Below are positions 1-8,264 of a stretch of DNA of 64,000 bases, in pieces (positions within the stretch are counted from its first letter, which is position 1; each line of letters begins with the position of its first letter). The DNA lies in contig NZ_SPQS01000008.1 in NCBI RefSeq assembly GCF_004570865.1, positions 124,001-188,000 of the forward strand, written 5' to 3'. The notes beneath the pieces were generated by a model, which was given only the letters and a program-made list of their open reading frames with translations, ran no database searches and had not been told where the DNA came from. Position numbers and translations under genes: made by a program. Source of the stretch: Bradyrhizobium frederickii (GTDB lineage: Bacteria > Pseudomonadota > Alphaproteobacteria > Rhizobiales > Xanthobacteraceae).

Positions 1-1176
1 CTGCGACAGCGCGATAACGGGGACGTTGAGCTCCTTGGCCAACGCCTTCAGGCTGGTCGTGATCTCCGTGATTTCCTGCACGCGATTATCGCTTCGCTTG
101 CCCGAACCCGAGAGCAGCTGGATGTAGTCGATCACGAGGAGGTCGAGGCCCTTCTGGCGCTTCAGCCGGCGCGCGCGCGCCATCAGCTGTGCGATCGAGA
201 GGCCGCCGGTGGCGTCGACGTAGAAGGGCAGCGATTGCAACTCGATCGAGACCTGGCGGATCTTCTCGAAATCGGCTTCCGTGATGCCGCCGCGGCGGAT
301 GTGGGAAGAGGGGATGCCGGTGCGCTCGGCCACGATACGCGTGGCAAGCTGGTCGGCCGACATTTCGCACGAGAAGAAGCCGATCACGCCGCCGTTGGCG
401 GCCTTCATGGTGCCGTCGGCCTGAAGCTCCGGCACATAGGCCTTGGCGACGTTGTAGGCGATGTTGGTGGCCAGCGACGTCTTGCCCATGCCGGGACGCC
501 CCGCCACGATGATGAGGTCGGAGTGCTGCAGGCCGCCCATCTTGGTGTCGAGGTCGCGCAGGCCCGTGGAGATGCCCGACAGCTTGCCGTCGCGCTGGAA
601 TGCCTTGGCCGCGAGATCGACCGCGACCGTCAGCGCCTGCGAGAATTTCTGGAAGCCGCCGTCATAGCGGCCGGATTCGGCGAGCTCGTAAAGCTTGCGC
701 TCGGCGTCCTCGATCTGCGCCCGCGGCTGGAAGTCGACCGGCGCGTCATAGGCGACGTTGACCATGTCTTCGCCGATGCCGATCAGGTCGCGCCGGAGCG
801 ACAGGTCGTAGACGGTGCGGCCGTAATCCTGGGCGTTGATGATGGTGGTCGCTTCGGCGGCAAGCCGCGCAAGATATTGCCCGATGGTCATGCCGCCGAC
901 ATCGGTGTCGGCGGGCAGAAACGTCTTCAGCGTGACGGGCGTCGCGATCTTGCCCATCCGGATCAGGCTGCCGGCTGTCTCGAAGATGGTCTGGTGCAGC
1001 GGCTCGAAGAAATGCTTCGCCTCCAGGAAGTCGGAGACGCGGTAGAAGGCATCGTTGTTGACCAGGATCGCGCCCAGAAGGCTCTGTTCCGCCTCGATAT
1101 TATGCGGCGCGCTCCGATACGCGGGAGTTCCGGAATCGGGCGCGAGTTTGAGAACGTTCGAATCAGTCAGGGCCAT
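1..1176 (-). CDS. dnaB: Replicative DNA helicase DnaB (3' end beyond window)
   Basis: This is the hexameric helicase that unwinds DNA at the replication fork and recruits primase. The reading frame starts with ATG at 1176 and runs off the left edge after 392 codons, so the last part of the C-terminal ATPase domain is missing. The N-terminal domain (about residues 20-130) contains the usual IEAEQSLLGAIL stretch. Walker A GRPGMGKT lies at residues 226-233, and the Walker B region DLLVIDYIQLL is near the truncated end. In many alphaproteobacteria dnaB follows rplI directly; here about 4.6 kb of other genes separate them, so it probably has its own promoter. Confidence 0.97.
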   Translation of the reverse strand, partial: MALTDSNVLKLAPDSGTPAYRSAPHNIEAEQSLLGAILVNNDAFYRVSDFLEAKHFFEPLHQTIFETAGSLIRMGKIATPVTLKTFLPADTDVGGMTIGQYLARLAAEATTIINAQDYGRTVYDLSLRRDLIGIGEDMVNVAYDAPVDFQPRAQIEDAERKLYELAESGRYDGGFQKFSQALTVAVDLAAKAFQRDGKLSGISTGLRDLDTKMGGLQHSDLIIVAGRPGMGKTSLATNIAYNVAKAYVPELQADGTMKAANGGVIGFFSCEMSADQLATRIVAERTGIPSSHIRRGGITEADFEKIRQVSIELQSLPFYVDATGGLSIAQLMARARRLKRQKGLDLLVIDYIQLLSGSGKRSDNRVQEITEITTSLKALAKELNVPVIALSQ

Positions 1177-1469
1177 GGTCGGACGTGCTTAGCAATTTTC
1201 TTGGGCGGATGCGGGGCCGGGATAAAGCGCCGCCGCGGTGCAAAGCGGAAGCGAAAGCTGGCCGCTATCAACCGCTCAGTGAAAGTGGTGGATGATTAGC
1301 AGCCGCAGCACGCGCCGCGCTTGACGGATTTTTGCGGAACCGGCTCCGCCTGAAGCGGCCGCGACCGCGCCACGGAAAAATCCTGAAACCATGAACTTTA
1401 TGGATTGGCGCGCAGACGTAACCAAGAGGTGCGCGGAACGGCGCATGCCGACGCGCTGTCGGCTCAGCT

Positions 1470-1589
1470 TCAGACCAGCAGGAGGTAGACCAGCGCAACC
1501 AGAGCCGCCCCGACGCCGGTCGCGATCAGGGCGTAATCGGTGCGGAGGTCGTCCTGCACGTCAAGCGAGGTTTGGGTCTCTTTGCTCAT
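1470..1589 (-). CDS. Tiny single-pass membrane protein, 39 aa
   Basis: This short frame starts with ATG at 1589 and encodes a polar N-terminus (about 19 residues, beginning MSKETQTSLDVQDDLRTDY) followed by a hydrophobic helix rich in Ala, Val and Leu that ends at the stop codon. That layout is a small tail-anchored or single-pass inner-membrane protein. A perfect CRP-type palindrome lies only 33 bp upstream of the start. I do not recognise the family and assign no function. The coding call rests on the clean polar-plus-helix pattern and could be chance. Confidence 0.45.
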   Translation of the reverse strand: MSKETQTSLDVQDDLRTDYALIATGVGAALVALVYLLLV

Positions 1590-1621
1590 GGCGACGGTCT
1601 AGGCCAGGCCCGACCAGACTT

Positions 1622-1639
1622 ATGTGAAGTGGATCACAT
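1622..1639. promoter_or_regulatory. Perfect CRP/FNR-family palindrome
   Basis: The sequence reads ATGTGA-N6-TCACAT, a perfect inverted repeat that matches the E. coli CRP core TGTGA-N6-TCACA without mismatch. It sits between the minus-strand 39-aa membrane ORF (start 1589) and a low-confidence plus-strand ORF (start 1730). It could control either or both. It is not the FixK box (TTGAT-N4-ATCAA) known in Bradyrhizobium. Binding is inferred. Confidence 0.5.
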
Positions 1640-1729
1640 CTCCCCGGATTCTTTCGGGGGTAGGACCGGAACAGGCGGACGGGACGGGAATTGTCTCCCG
1701 CGGTCCGTCAACAGGGAACGAGGCAAGCG

Positions 1730-1981
1730 ATGCGGCCAGAACGGCAGCCCAAGACTCGGCAGCGCAAGACTTGGCAGTCCCGGACTTGGCAGTCCCAGAC
1801 TTGGCGGAGCGAGGCGGGCAGCCGGCTTTGGCTGTCGGGGCTGATTGCGGCCATGGACCACGCTGAGCGGCCCGACGTGCGTCGCCAGCCGGTCGCCCCC
1901 GAAATCCTGCTGGACCTGCGGGCGCAACTGGCGTTAACGGCCCTGGCCCGGTTCGCCCCAATTTCGACCCTGCGTCACTAA
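1730..1981 (+). CDS. Uncertain small ORF with TWQS repeats, 83 aa
   Basis: An ATG at 1730, with a purine-rich stretch (GGGAACGAGG) upstream, opens an 83-residue frame. Its N-terminal third contains a short tandem repeat (TWQSR, TWQSQ, TWRSE) encoded by near-identical 15-bp units. The rest is Arg/Leu/Ala-rich. Third codon positions are mostly G or C, but other frames here are also open. I recognise no family. It may be non-coding DNA between dnaB and the fatty-acid methyltransferase. Confidence 0.22.
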   Translation: MRPERQPKTRQRKTWQSRTWQSQTWRSEAGSRLWLSGLIAAMDHAERPDVRRQPVAPEILLDLRAQLALTALARFAPISTLRH

Positions 1982-1985
1982 CCAC

Positions 1986-2086
1986 TAAAACGCGATGCGA
2001 TTAGGATGAATCGTCATCGCGCTTTAGGTTGTTGTTTAAGCATGATCTTTTCGGAAAACCGCTGCGCACTTTTCCGGATCATGCTT
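1986..2086. repeat. Paired palindromic intergenic repeats (Bradyrhizobium type)
   Basis: Two adjacent imperfect palindromes are visible. The first (about 1986-2025) pairs AAACGCGATG with its complement near CATCGCGCTTT. The second has a 10-bp outer stem AAGCATGATC (2038-2047) with GATCATGCTT (2077-2086) and a 7-bp inner stem CGGAAAA (2052-2058) with TTTTCCG (2070-2076). I recall this type of element as dispersed in many copies in Bradyrhizobium and relatives. It lies just downstream of the cfa-type stop codon and may help end its transcript. Confidence 0.7.
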
Positions 2087-2092
2087 TAGGAT

Positions 2093-3349
2093 CTATTCGC
2101 CAGCCAATTTGAGCCTCGGCCCGGCCACGCCTTCGCGCGCCCGCAGCCGGGCTTCTTCGCGCGGCAAGTAGTCGCGGGTCATCGGCACCACGCCCTGGCG
2201 GCGCGTGAGCTGGATCTGGAAATTCATCATGGCTTGCTTGCGGAACGTCATCTCGCAGGCCGCCAGATAGAATTCCCACATCAGCGCGAAGCGCTCGTCG
2301 TAGAGCTGCACAGCCTCCTCCCGCCGCGCCATGAAACGTTCCCGCCAGGCTTTCAGCGTTTCCGCGTAGTGCAGACGCAGGATCTCGATATCGCAGACCA
2401 GGAGGCCGGCGCGCTCGATCGCCGGCAGCACTTCCGACAAGGCCGGGATGTAGCCGCCGGGGAAGATGTACTTGGCGATCCAGGGGTTGGTCGAGTCCGG
2501 GCCCTGCGAGCGGCCGATCGAATGCAGCAGCATGATGCCGTTCTCGCTGAGCAGCTCGGCGCAGCGCTGGAAATAGGTGTCGTAGAAGCCGGCGCCGACA
2601 TGCTCGAACATGCCGACCGAGACGATGCGGTCGAACGGGCCTTCGGCGTCGCGATAGTCCTGGAGCAGAAATCTGGCCGAGCCGGACAGGCCCTTTTCGG
2701 CCGCGCGCGCATTGGCGATCTGCAATTGCTCGGTCGACAGCGTCACGCCGGTGACATCGGCGCCGGTGGTCTCGGCGAGATAAAGCCCGAGCCCGCCCCA
2801 GCCGGAGCCGATGTCGAGCACACGCTGGCCGGGCCTGACGAGCAGCTTGGCGGCAATGTGCCGCTTCTTGGCGAGCTGCGCGTCGTCGAGCGTCGCCTCC
2901 GGCGTCTCGAAGTAGGCACAGCTGTATTGCTTGTCGCCGTCCAGGAAGAGCGAATACAGCCGGGAGTCGAGATCGTAGTGATGCGCGACGTTCCGGCGGG
3001 CGCGCGAGGGCGGATTGAACTGCTTCAGGTGCCGCGTCAGGTAGCGTAGATGCCACCAGGGTCTTGCCCAGCGCGGCAATAGGTCGGGTTGATCGAGCAG
3101 GATCGCCAGCGCATCAGCTATGGTGCCGCGTTCGACGACGAACTCGCCGTCCATATAGGCCTCGCCAAGCCCGAGCTCGGGATTGATGAGGATCTTCCGC
3201 TCCGCCTCGGCAGTGACGAAGCGCACCGCCACCGGCTCGCCGGTGCCGTCGCCGACGGTGAATTTCGATCCACTGGAGCCGGTCACCGTCATCGACCCGC
3301 GGCGGATGAATTGAGACAGGAATCTACGCAACAATCGGTCCATCGCCAC
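2093..3349 (-). CDS. cfa: Cyclopropane-fatty-acyl-phospholipid synthase
   Basis: This SAM-dependent enzyme adds a methylene group across the double bond of unsaturated acyl chains in membrane phospholipids, a change linked to stationary phase and acid or heat stress. The protein has 418 residues, normal for the family. NVAHHYDL lies at residues 120-127, and the SAM-binding loop VLDIGSGWGGLGLY at 177-190. The N-terminal third is the lipid-binding region. An EcfG-like promoter lies 50-75 bp upstream of the start, fitting stress control. It is transcribed alone; the neighbours are divergent or separated by repeats. Confidence 0.93.
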   Translation of the reverse strand: MAMDRLLRRFLSQFIRRGSMTVTGSSGSKFTVGDGTGEPVAVRFVTAEAERKILINPELGLGEAYMDGEFVVERGTIADALAILLDQPDLLPRWARPWWHLRYLTRHLKQFNPPSRARRNVAHHYDLDSRLYSLFLDGDKQYSCAYFETPEATLDDAQLAKKRHIAAKLLVRPGQRVLDIGSGWGGLGLYLAETTGADVTGVTLSTEQLQIANARAAEKGLSGSARFLLQDYRDAEGPFDRIVSVGMFEHVGAGFYDTYFQRCAELLSENGIMLLHSIGRSQGPDSTNPWIAKYIFPGGYIPALSEVLPAIERAGLLVCDIEILRLHYAETLKAWRERFMARREEAVQLYDERFALMWEFYLAACEMTFRKQAMMNFQIQLTRRQGVVPMTRDYLPREEARLRAREGVAGPRLKLAGE

Positions 3350-3400
3350 CTTCCTCTCGAGCGAACCCCAAGAGACGCGACTAACCCGGCCTTCATATCG

Positions 3401-3425
3401 GACGCTCAGGTCCCGCTCTGGTTCC
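3401..3425 (-). promoter_or_regulatory. Candidate general-stress (EcfG) promoter of cfa
   Basis: On the minus strand GGAAC (3425-3421) is followed after exactly 16 nt by CGTC (3404-3401). The alphaproteobacterial EcfG consensus is GGAAC-N16/17-CGTT, so there is one mismatch. The predicted transcript would start near 3394, about 45 nt before the cfa ATG. Use of the site is inferred. Confidence 0.5.
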
Positions 3426-3625
3426 TATGCGTTTGCATCCAAATCTAGGGAGGGCGGGCCGGCTGCGCTATTGCGCTGTATTCACAGCCGATATTCCAAA
3501 AGGGCTTAATCACATCCTTGCGCGCCGAGGCTGCTTCCATTCGCGGCTCAATCGGATAAAAGGTGACCCCGCCGCCGCGCCGGAGGCCGGCTGCACCTCT
3601 CGGAAATTCAATGGAGATGATGGGA

Positions 3626-4537
3626 ATGTCGAGCCGAGCGCTCAGCCTCGCGACGGTACTGCTTCTGATCGGCTTCGGCGCGACCGATGCCGTCTTTGCG
3701 CAGGCGACGAACCTCGAGGCCGGCAAAACCCCGTCCCAGCTTTTCGCCCAGACCTGCAATGCCTGCCACAAGAGCCCACGCGGGCTTCTGAAGTCCGTCG
3801 CGCCGGGTTCGCTGCCGGGCTTCCTGCGCCAGCACTACACCACGAGCTCGGACATGGCGGCCATTCTCGCCTCCTATCTCGTCTCCAACGGCGCCACCGA
3901 CACCCGCTACCAAGCCAAGGACGGCAAGAAGGACGGCGCCAAGGAGAAGGACGCGAGCACCAATCCGGAGCATCAGGGGCGTCGCCCGCGCGCCCAGGAC
4001 GCCGCCAGGCCGGACGGCGAGGCTGCCGCGCCCGCGGCCGAGGGCGCCCGCCAGAAGCGTGCGGCGCGGCCGGCCGAGGACGGCTCGAAGCCCGAGGAAC
4101 AGGCTGCGCCCGAGGGACGCAAGGGCAAGCGCCGCGGCAAGCCCGGTACCGAGGCGACGCCGAAGGTCGATGCCGCCGCGCCAGCCACTGAAGAGAAGAA
4201 GAGCGAGCCGGAGACCAAGCCGGAGCCAAAGCCGGAGACCAAGCCCGACGCGGCCAAGCCTGACAGCGCCAAGGTCGAACCCCGCGGTAGCGAGGCCCCG
4301 GCGCTGCGGCCCGATCCGGTCCCGCCGGTAACGCCCGCAGCACCGGCGGCCGCGAAGCCCGCCGAGCCGGCTGCGTCCAAGCCGGCGGAAGAGGCAGCTC
4401 CCAAGCCTGCCGCGCCGGCTGCGAGCTCTGAACCGGCGGCTAAGCCGCAGGAGCCGGCCCCGCCCGCGACCGCCGCAGCTCCGCCTGCCGCGCCAGCCGA
4501 GTCGTCCGGCCCACCAGCGCCACCGATCTCGCGGTAA
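3626..4537 (+). CDS. Exported c-type cytochrome with long Pro/Ala/Lys-rich tail
   Basis: The protein starts with a signal peptide (cleavage probably after AVFA), followed by one haem-binding motif, CNACH, and a short cytochrome-like segment of about 80 residues. A low-complexity tail of roughly 200 residues rich in Ala, Pro, Lys and Glu follows. It should be periplasmic with one covalent haem. The sixth haem ligand is not obvious: Met in SDMAAIL or His in RQHYT are candidates. I chose ATG 3626 because GGAG lies 9 nt upstream; ATGs at 3611, 3617 and 3620 are in-frame alternatives or close by. The electron-transfer partner is unknown. Confidence 0.72.
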   Translation: MSSRALSLATVLLLIGFGATDAVFAQATNLEAGKTPSQLFAQTCNACHKSPRGLLKSVAPGSLPGFLRQHYTTSSDMAAILASYLVSNGATDTRYQAKDGKKDGAKEKDASTNPEHQGRRPRAQDAARPDGEAAAPAAEGARQKRAARPAEDGSKPEEQAAPEGRKGKRRGKPGTEATPKVDAAAPATEEKKSEPETKPEPKPETKPDAAKPDSAKVEPRGSEAPALRPDPVPPVTPAAPAAAKPAEPAASKPAEEAAPKPAAPAASSEPAAKPQEPAPPATAAAPPAAPAESSGPPAPPISR

Positions 4538-4596
4538 GCCCAGCCCGCTTTCGCTCCACATGCCGAGGCCGCGTTCGTCGCGGCCTTTGCCTCGTA

Positions 4597-4626
4597 TTGA
4601 CCCGATTAGAGCGATACTCTAGAGTA
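4597..4626 (+). promoter_or_regulatory. Promoter with overlapping palindromic operator of the TetR gene
   Basis: TTGACC (4597-4602) and TAGAGT (4620-4625) form a plausible promoter with 17-nt spacing. A perfect 12-bp palindrome, TACTCTAGAGTA (4615-4626), overlaps the -10 element. This arrangement suits self-repression by the TetR protein that starts at 4645. Confidence 0.5.
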
Positions 4627-4644
4627 GTACTCCAGGAGGCGTCG

Positions 4645-5241
4645 ATGACGGCGAGCGTGCGAGACGACCTGTTGGCAGCCGGGCTGGCCGTGTTCGACCG
4701 CGTCGGCTTCGAAGCTGCGACCGTGGCCGCGATCCGCGCCCGGGCGCGCGCCTCCAACGGCAGCTTCTTTCACGCCTTCGGCTCGAAGAAGGAGCTTGCC
4801 GGTGCGCTGTTCCTCGAGGTCTTGCGGCACTATCACGCCGCGGTGCTGGCCGCGCTCGATCCTGTGCCCGATGCGGAGCAGGGCATCGATCGGCTGATCC
4901 GGGCACATCTTGACTGGGTCGTGACCAGCCGGCGCGAGGCGCGCTACCTGTTTGAGATTTCGCGCAGCGAGTGGGGCGAGGACGTCCGCGACGCCCAGCG
5001 CGCGCAGAATGCGCGCCTTGGCGACGGCATCGAGCGCTGGCGCGCGCCGCTGGTTGCCAACGGCGAGCTCTTGCCGATGACGCCGGCGATGTTCGTCAGC
5101 CAGCTCATCGGTCCGGCGCAGATTTTCTGCCGCGCCTTCCTGTCGGGACGCGACCGCGCCGATCCGCGCGTCGAGGCCGACACGCTGATCGCCTGCGCCA
5201 TCCGTGCGCTACGGCCGCTCGATCGCATCACCAAGCAATAA
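4645..5241 (+). CDS. TetR/AcrR-family transcriptional regulator
   Basis: This is a one-domain-pair repressor of 198 residues. The N-terminal helix-turn-helix (about residues 20-50) has the pattern AAGLAVFDRVGFEAATVAAIRA followed by SNGSFFHAFGSKKEL. A ligand-binding helical domain makes up the rest. ATG 4645 is chosen because AGGAGG ends 5 nt upstream. It is followed after 11 nt by a thioesterase gene, so the two are probably co-transcribed and the repressor may sense an acyl-CoA or aromatic ligand. A palindrome over its own promoter supports autoregulation. The ligand cannot be read from the sequence. Confidence 0.9.
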   Translation: MTASVRDDLLAAGLAVFDRVGFEAATVAAIRARARASNGSFFHAFGSKKELAGALFLEVLRHYHAAVLAALDPVPDAEQGIDRLIRAHLDWVVTSRREARYLFEISRSEWGEDVRDAQRAQNARLGDGIERWRAPLVANGELLPMTPAMFVSQLIGPAQIFCRAFLSGRDRADPRVEADTLIACAIRALRPLDRITKQ

Positions 5242-5252
5242 GGAGAGACTGC

Positions 5253-5720
5253 ATGCGCGCCGAAGCAGATCCGGAGTTCGCTCCAATTGCCGAGCACATC
5301 CATGCCAATGTCGGCCGGCAGGGCTTCATGAACCTGGTCGGCGCCGAGCTGTCGGAATTGACGCGCGGCACCTGCACGATTGCCGTGGATCGCCGGCCGG
5401 AGCTGCTGCAGCAGCACGGCTTCTTCCATGGCGGCGTCACCGCCTTCCTGGTCGACAACGCCACGACGATCGCAGCCGCCACCTCGCGCGGCCAGCCGGC
5501 GCTGACCGCGGAATACAAGCTCAACCTGTTGTCGCCCGCGGTCGGCGAGAAGCTGATCTGCCGTGCCCGGGTGATCAAGCCGGGCCGTCAGGTGTCGGTG
5601 GTTGCCGCCGACGTGTTCTGCGTCAGCGACGGCGTCGAGAAGCACACGGCAACGGCGCTGGCCTCGATCGCGATGTTGAGCGAGGACGTTGCTGCCAAAA
5701 CGAAAAGCCCGGCCGCCTGA
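5253..5720 (+). CDS. PaaI-type hotdog-fold acyl-CoA thioesterase
   Basis: This is a 155-residue single hotdog-domain protein of the PaaI/YbaW kind that hydrolyses acyl- or aryl-CoA thioesters. The active-site segment QQHGFFHGGVTAFLVDNA (about residues 53-70) carries the family HGG motif and a downstream acidic residue. The start has AGGAGAG 6 nt upstream. It forms a short operon with the TetR gene before it. A strong hairpin overlaps its stop codon and separates it from the convergent ribosomal genes. Substrate is unknown. Confidence 0.88.
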   Translation: MRAEADPEFAPIAEHIHANVGRQGFMNLVGAELSELTRGTCTIAVDRRPELLQQHGFFHGGVTAFLVDNATTIAAATSRGQPALTAEYKLNLLSPAVGEKLICRARVIKPGRQVSVVAADVFCVSDGVEKHTATALASIAMLSEDVAAKTKSPAA

Positions 5721-5733
5721 GGCAGCCGGGCTT
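5705..5733 (-). terminator. Rho-independent terminator downstream of rplI
   Basis: A 9-bp stem AAGCCCGGC (5705-5713) with GCCGGGCTT (5725-5733) overlaps the thioesterase stop codon. On the minus strand the stem is followed by a short T run (CTTTTCGTTTT), so it should end the ribosomal protein transcript and may also work in the other direction. Confidence 0.7.
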
Positions 5734-5757
5734 CGCGGTCTCGCGCGAATGCGAGGC

Positions 5758-6357
5758 TTACTTCTCTTCCGCGGCCGTCGCCGGCTCGACCTCGTCGTGC
5801 TCGGCTTCCGGATCGAAGAACTCGCCGGCGGCGGCGATCGCCTCGGCGGCCGCGTCGCGGTCCTCGTTGCGGGTCGAGATGTCCTCGCCGCGGTTGATGC
5901 GCTCGGCCTCGTCCTGGCTGCGCGCAACCGTGACGGTGATGTCGACCTCGACCTCGGGGTGAACGGCAACGATGACCGTGTGCTTGCCGATGGTCTTGAT
6001 CGGCGCGTCGAGCTGCACCTGCGGACGGTCGAGGTGGACGCCGTCGGCCTCGAACGCCATGACGATGTCGCGCACCGTGACCGAGCCGAACAGCTGGCCG
6101 GCTTCAGAAGCCTGGCGGATCACGATGATGTTCTTGTCCTTGATCTTCTCGGCGACCTTGGAGGCTTCGCCCTTGGCCTGGAGGTTGCGGGCCTCGAGCT
6201 CGGCCTTCATGCCGTCATACTTGGCACGGTTGTCGGCGGTGGCACGCAGCGCCTTGCCGCGCTTGAGCAGGAAATTGCGGGCGTAGCCGTCGCGAACCTT
6301 CACGACTTCGCCCATCTGGCCGAGCTTGTTGACGCGTTCCAGCAAAATGACTTCCAT
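5758..6357 (-). CDS. rplI: 50S ribosomal protein L9
   Basis: L9 binds 23S rRNA with two globular domains joined by a long helix. The N-terminal domain is clear: [13 protein letters not shown] and then [18 protein letters not shown] (residues 20-37). The protein has 199 residues, about 50 longer than E. coli L9, because of an acidic C-terminal extension after residue 150, as usual in this genus. ATG 6357 is chosen by the conserved N-terminus; an upstream in-frame extension is not real. It is the last gene of the rpsF-rpsR-DUF2232-rplI group. Confidence 0.98.
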   Translation of the reverse strand: MEVILLERVNKLGQMGEVVKVRDGYARNFLLKRGKALRATADNRAKYDGMKAELEARNLQAKGEASKVAEKIKDKNIIVIRQASEAGQLFGSVTVRDIVMAFEADGVHLDRPQVQLDAPIKTIGKHTVIVAVHPEVEVDITVTVARSQDEAERINRGEDISTRNEDRDAAAEAIAAAGEFFDPEAEHDEVEPATAAEEK

Positions 6358-6409
6358 ATTCGTTCTCCTTTTGAAGTGCTCTCTTGGGTTTCGGTTTTCG
6401 GGGTTGAAC

Positions 6410-7387
6410 TCAAGGGGTCGGCAGCGGCGGCGGCTGCCGGTTGCGCAGGAAGCGTTCGCGGAAGCCGAACACGGCATCCGCAAGGCCGAGGATCACCATT
6501 GCGATCACGGGCCATCCGAACACGACCACGACGGCGTAGGTCGAGCCGAGCCAGAACGTGCGGCTCTTCAGCGCCAGCGTGAGGGTGTGCAGCACGGCGA
6601 AGCCGGTCAGCGCATAGCCCATCATCAGCGCCGCCGCGGTGATCTGGGCGACGATCGCGAGCAGTCCGCCGGTGAAGCAGAAGGCGAGCGCGACGCAGAG
6701 CGCCACCAGCGTCATCGGCGGCAGCTCCGCCGTCTTGATGTCCGGCCACGGGCGTCGCAGCCGGCCCGACGTCGCGGTGATCTTGGCGCTGAGCCAGAGG
6801 TTGAGGGTCAGCGTCATCATCGCGATGATGGTGGCCCCGGCCGGTGCGATGCGCACCAGCGCGTCGACGAACTGACCGGCTTCGCCGGAGCTTTGCGGGT
6901 CGGTGGCGCGGAGGAGGCGCATCAGGCCGCGCCGCAGCGTGCCGAGGATGGTGTCGGCATCGGTCCCGAGCGTGAGCAGGGCAGCCATCGTGGTCAGCGT
7001 GGCGAAACCGGCGAGCCACAGCAGGATGCGGCCGACCGGATACCATTCGAGCTCAGGCCCGGCGGCTGGTTCGGCGGCAGCGTTCGGCGCGACAGGTCCC
7101 ACGGGACGGCTGAGCAGGACGAGATGGCCGAGCCACCAGGCCGGCAGCGCGACGGTGACGGCGAATGCGATGCAATAGGGCAGGCCGAACAGGGCACCGA
7201 GGCCGATCGCAGCAGCGATACCGCCGAGGCTGGCGCAAAGCGGTCCCCAGCCGATCGCGGCGACCATCAAAGGCAGCGGTGCGAGATAGAACAGGACGAG
7301 CGAGATCAGCGCGCCCGAAATGATCGAGGCGAACATCAGGGCCGACGCAGCGCCGGCGATCAGGGCTATCAGCACAAATGCCATCAT
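6410..7387 (-). CDS. DUF2232-type multi-pass membrane protein
   Basis: The protein is about 325 residues with roughly eight hydrophobic helices and matches the DUF2232 (YybS-like) integral membrane proteins found between rpsR and rplI in alphaproteobacteria. I start it at ATG 7387 (MMAFVLIAL...), because a GGGAG lies about 10 nt upstream and the helix begins at once; an in-frame ATG at 7432 would add 15 residues. Its molecular role is not established. Its fixed place inside a ribosomal protein operon suggests co-expression with translation. Confidence 0.85.
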   Translation of the reverse strand: MMAFVLIALIAGAASALMFASIISGALISLVLFYLAPLPLMVAAIGWGPLCASLGGIAAAIGLGALFGLPYCIAFAVTVALPAWWLGHLVLLSRPVGPVAPNAAAEPAAGPELEWYPVGRILLWLAGFATLTTMAALLTLGTDADTILGTLRRGLMRLLRATDPQSSGEAGQFVDALVRIAPAGATIIAMMTLTLNLWLSAKITATSGRLRRPWPDIKTAELPPMTLVALCVALAFCFTGGLLAIVAQITAAALMMGYALTGFAVLHTLTLALKSRTFWLGSTYAVVVVFGWPVIAMVILGLADAVFGFRERFLRNRQPPPLPTP

Positions 7388-7518
7388 CAGCTGTCCCGCT
7401 CCCTTCGAGCGGTTAGAGGCAGTTCGCCCCAACCATCGGCGACCGGACGACCCGGAAGCCTTATGAGATCGAAAAAGTTGCGACCGGCGGCTCAGGGCCG
7501 CCGGCCGAATTGGTCGTC

Positions 7519-7758
7519 TTAGCGAATGACGTAGGGCAGTAGGCCCAGGAACCGCGCGCGCTTGATGGCGCGGGCGAGCTCACGCTGCTTCTTCGCGGAC
7601 ACCGCCGTGATGCGGCTCGGCACGATCTTGCCGCGCTCGGAGACGTAACGCATCAGGAGCTTGGAGTCCTTGTAGTCGATCTTCGGAGCATTGGCGCCCG
7701 TGAACGGGCAGCTCTTGCGACGACGGAAAAACGGACGGCGTGCACCAGCTTCAGCCAT
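7519..7758 (-). CDS. rpsR: 30S ribosomal protein S18
   Basis: S18 sits on the platform of the small subunit next to S6. The 79-residue protein has the expected basic RRRKSCPF segment, then [20 protein letters not shown] and the C-terminal [17 protein letters not shown]. It starts 5 nt after the rpsF stop codon, so the two partners are translated together. Confidence 0.98.
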   Translation of the reverse strand: MAEAGARRPFFRRRKSCPFTGANAPKIDYKDSKLLMRYVSERGKIVPSRITAVSAKKQRELARAIKRARFLGLLPYVIR

Positions 7759-7763
7759 TGTTC

Positions 7764-8264
7764 TTACTCCCCATCCGTCGTGGTTTCAGCTTCTTCGCGC
7801 GGCCGGCGCGGGCCGCGGTCGCCGCGGAAGCCACCACCGTCGCGATCGCCACCACGGAAACCGCCCTCGCGGTCGCCACGGAAGCCGCCTTCACGCTCGC
7901 CGCGGAAGCCGCCGCCACGGTCGTCACGCTCGCGGTCGCGATCGGCCTTGCGCATCATCGCGGACGGGCCTTCCTCGAGTTCCTCGACGCGGACGCTGAG
8001 ATAGCGGATCACGTCTTCGCTGATGCGCTCCTGGCGCTCGATCTCGGCGATCGCCGCGGACGGCGCGTCGATGTTGAGCAGCACGAAGTGCGCCTTGCGG
8101 TTCTTGTTCATGCGGTAGGTGAGGGAGCGCACGCCCCAATTCTCGGTCTTGGTGACCTTGCCGCCGAGACCCTCGACGATGCCGGTCATCTGCGCAGTCA
8201 GCTCTTCGACCTGCTGCGTGCTCGCGTCCTGACGCGCGAGAAAAACATGCTCATAAAGAGCCAT
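7764..8264 (-). CDS. rpsF: 30S ribosomal protein S6 with Arg/Gly-rich tail
   Basis: S6 pairs with S18 in the 30S platform. The ferredoxin-like core (residues 1-95, beginning [13 protein letters not shown]) is normal. After it comes a tail of about 60 residues with repeated GGFRGD or GGFRGE units, an RGG-box-like stretch typical of RNA-binding proteins. The total is 166 residues, against about 135 in E. coli. ATG 8264 is chosen because the family N-terminus starts there and AGGAAAGG precedes it. It is the first gene of the operon. Confidence 0.97.
   Translation of the reverse strand: MALYEHVFLARQDASTQQVEELTAQMTGIVEGLGGKVTKTENWGVRSLTYRMNKNRKAHFVLLNIDAPSAAIAEIERQERISEDVIRYLSVRVEELEEGPSAMMRKADRDRERDDRGGGFRGEREGGFRGDREGGFRGGDRDGGGFRGDRGPRRPREEAETTTDGE

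Noticed and set aside
235..1299. 354-residue open frame on the plus strand
   Set aside because: It is the antisense shadow of dnaB, whose motifs are clear on the other strand.
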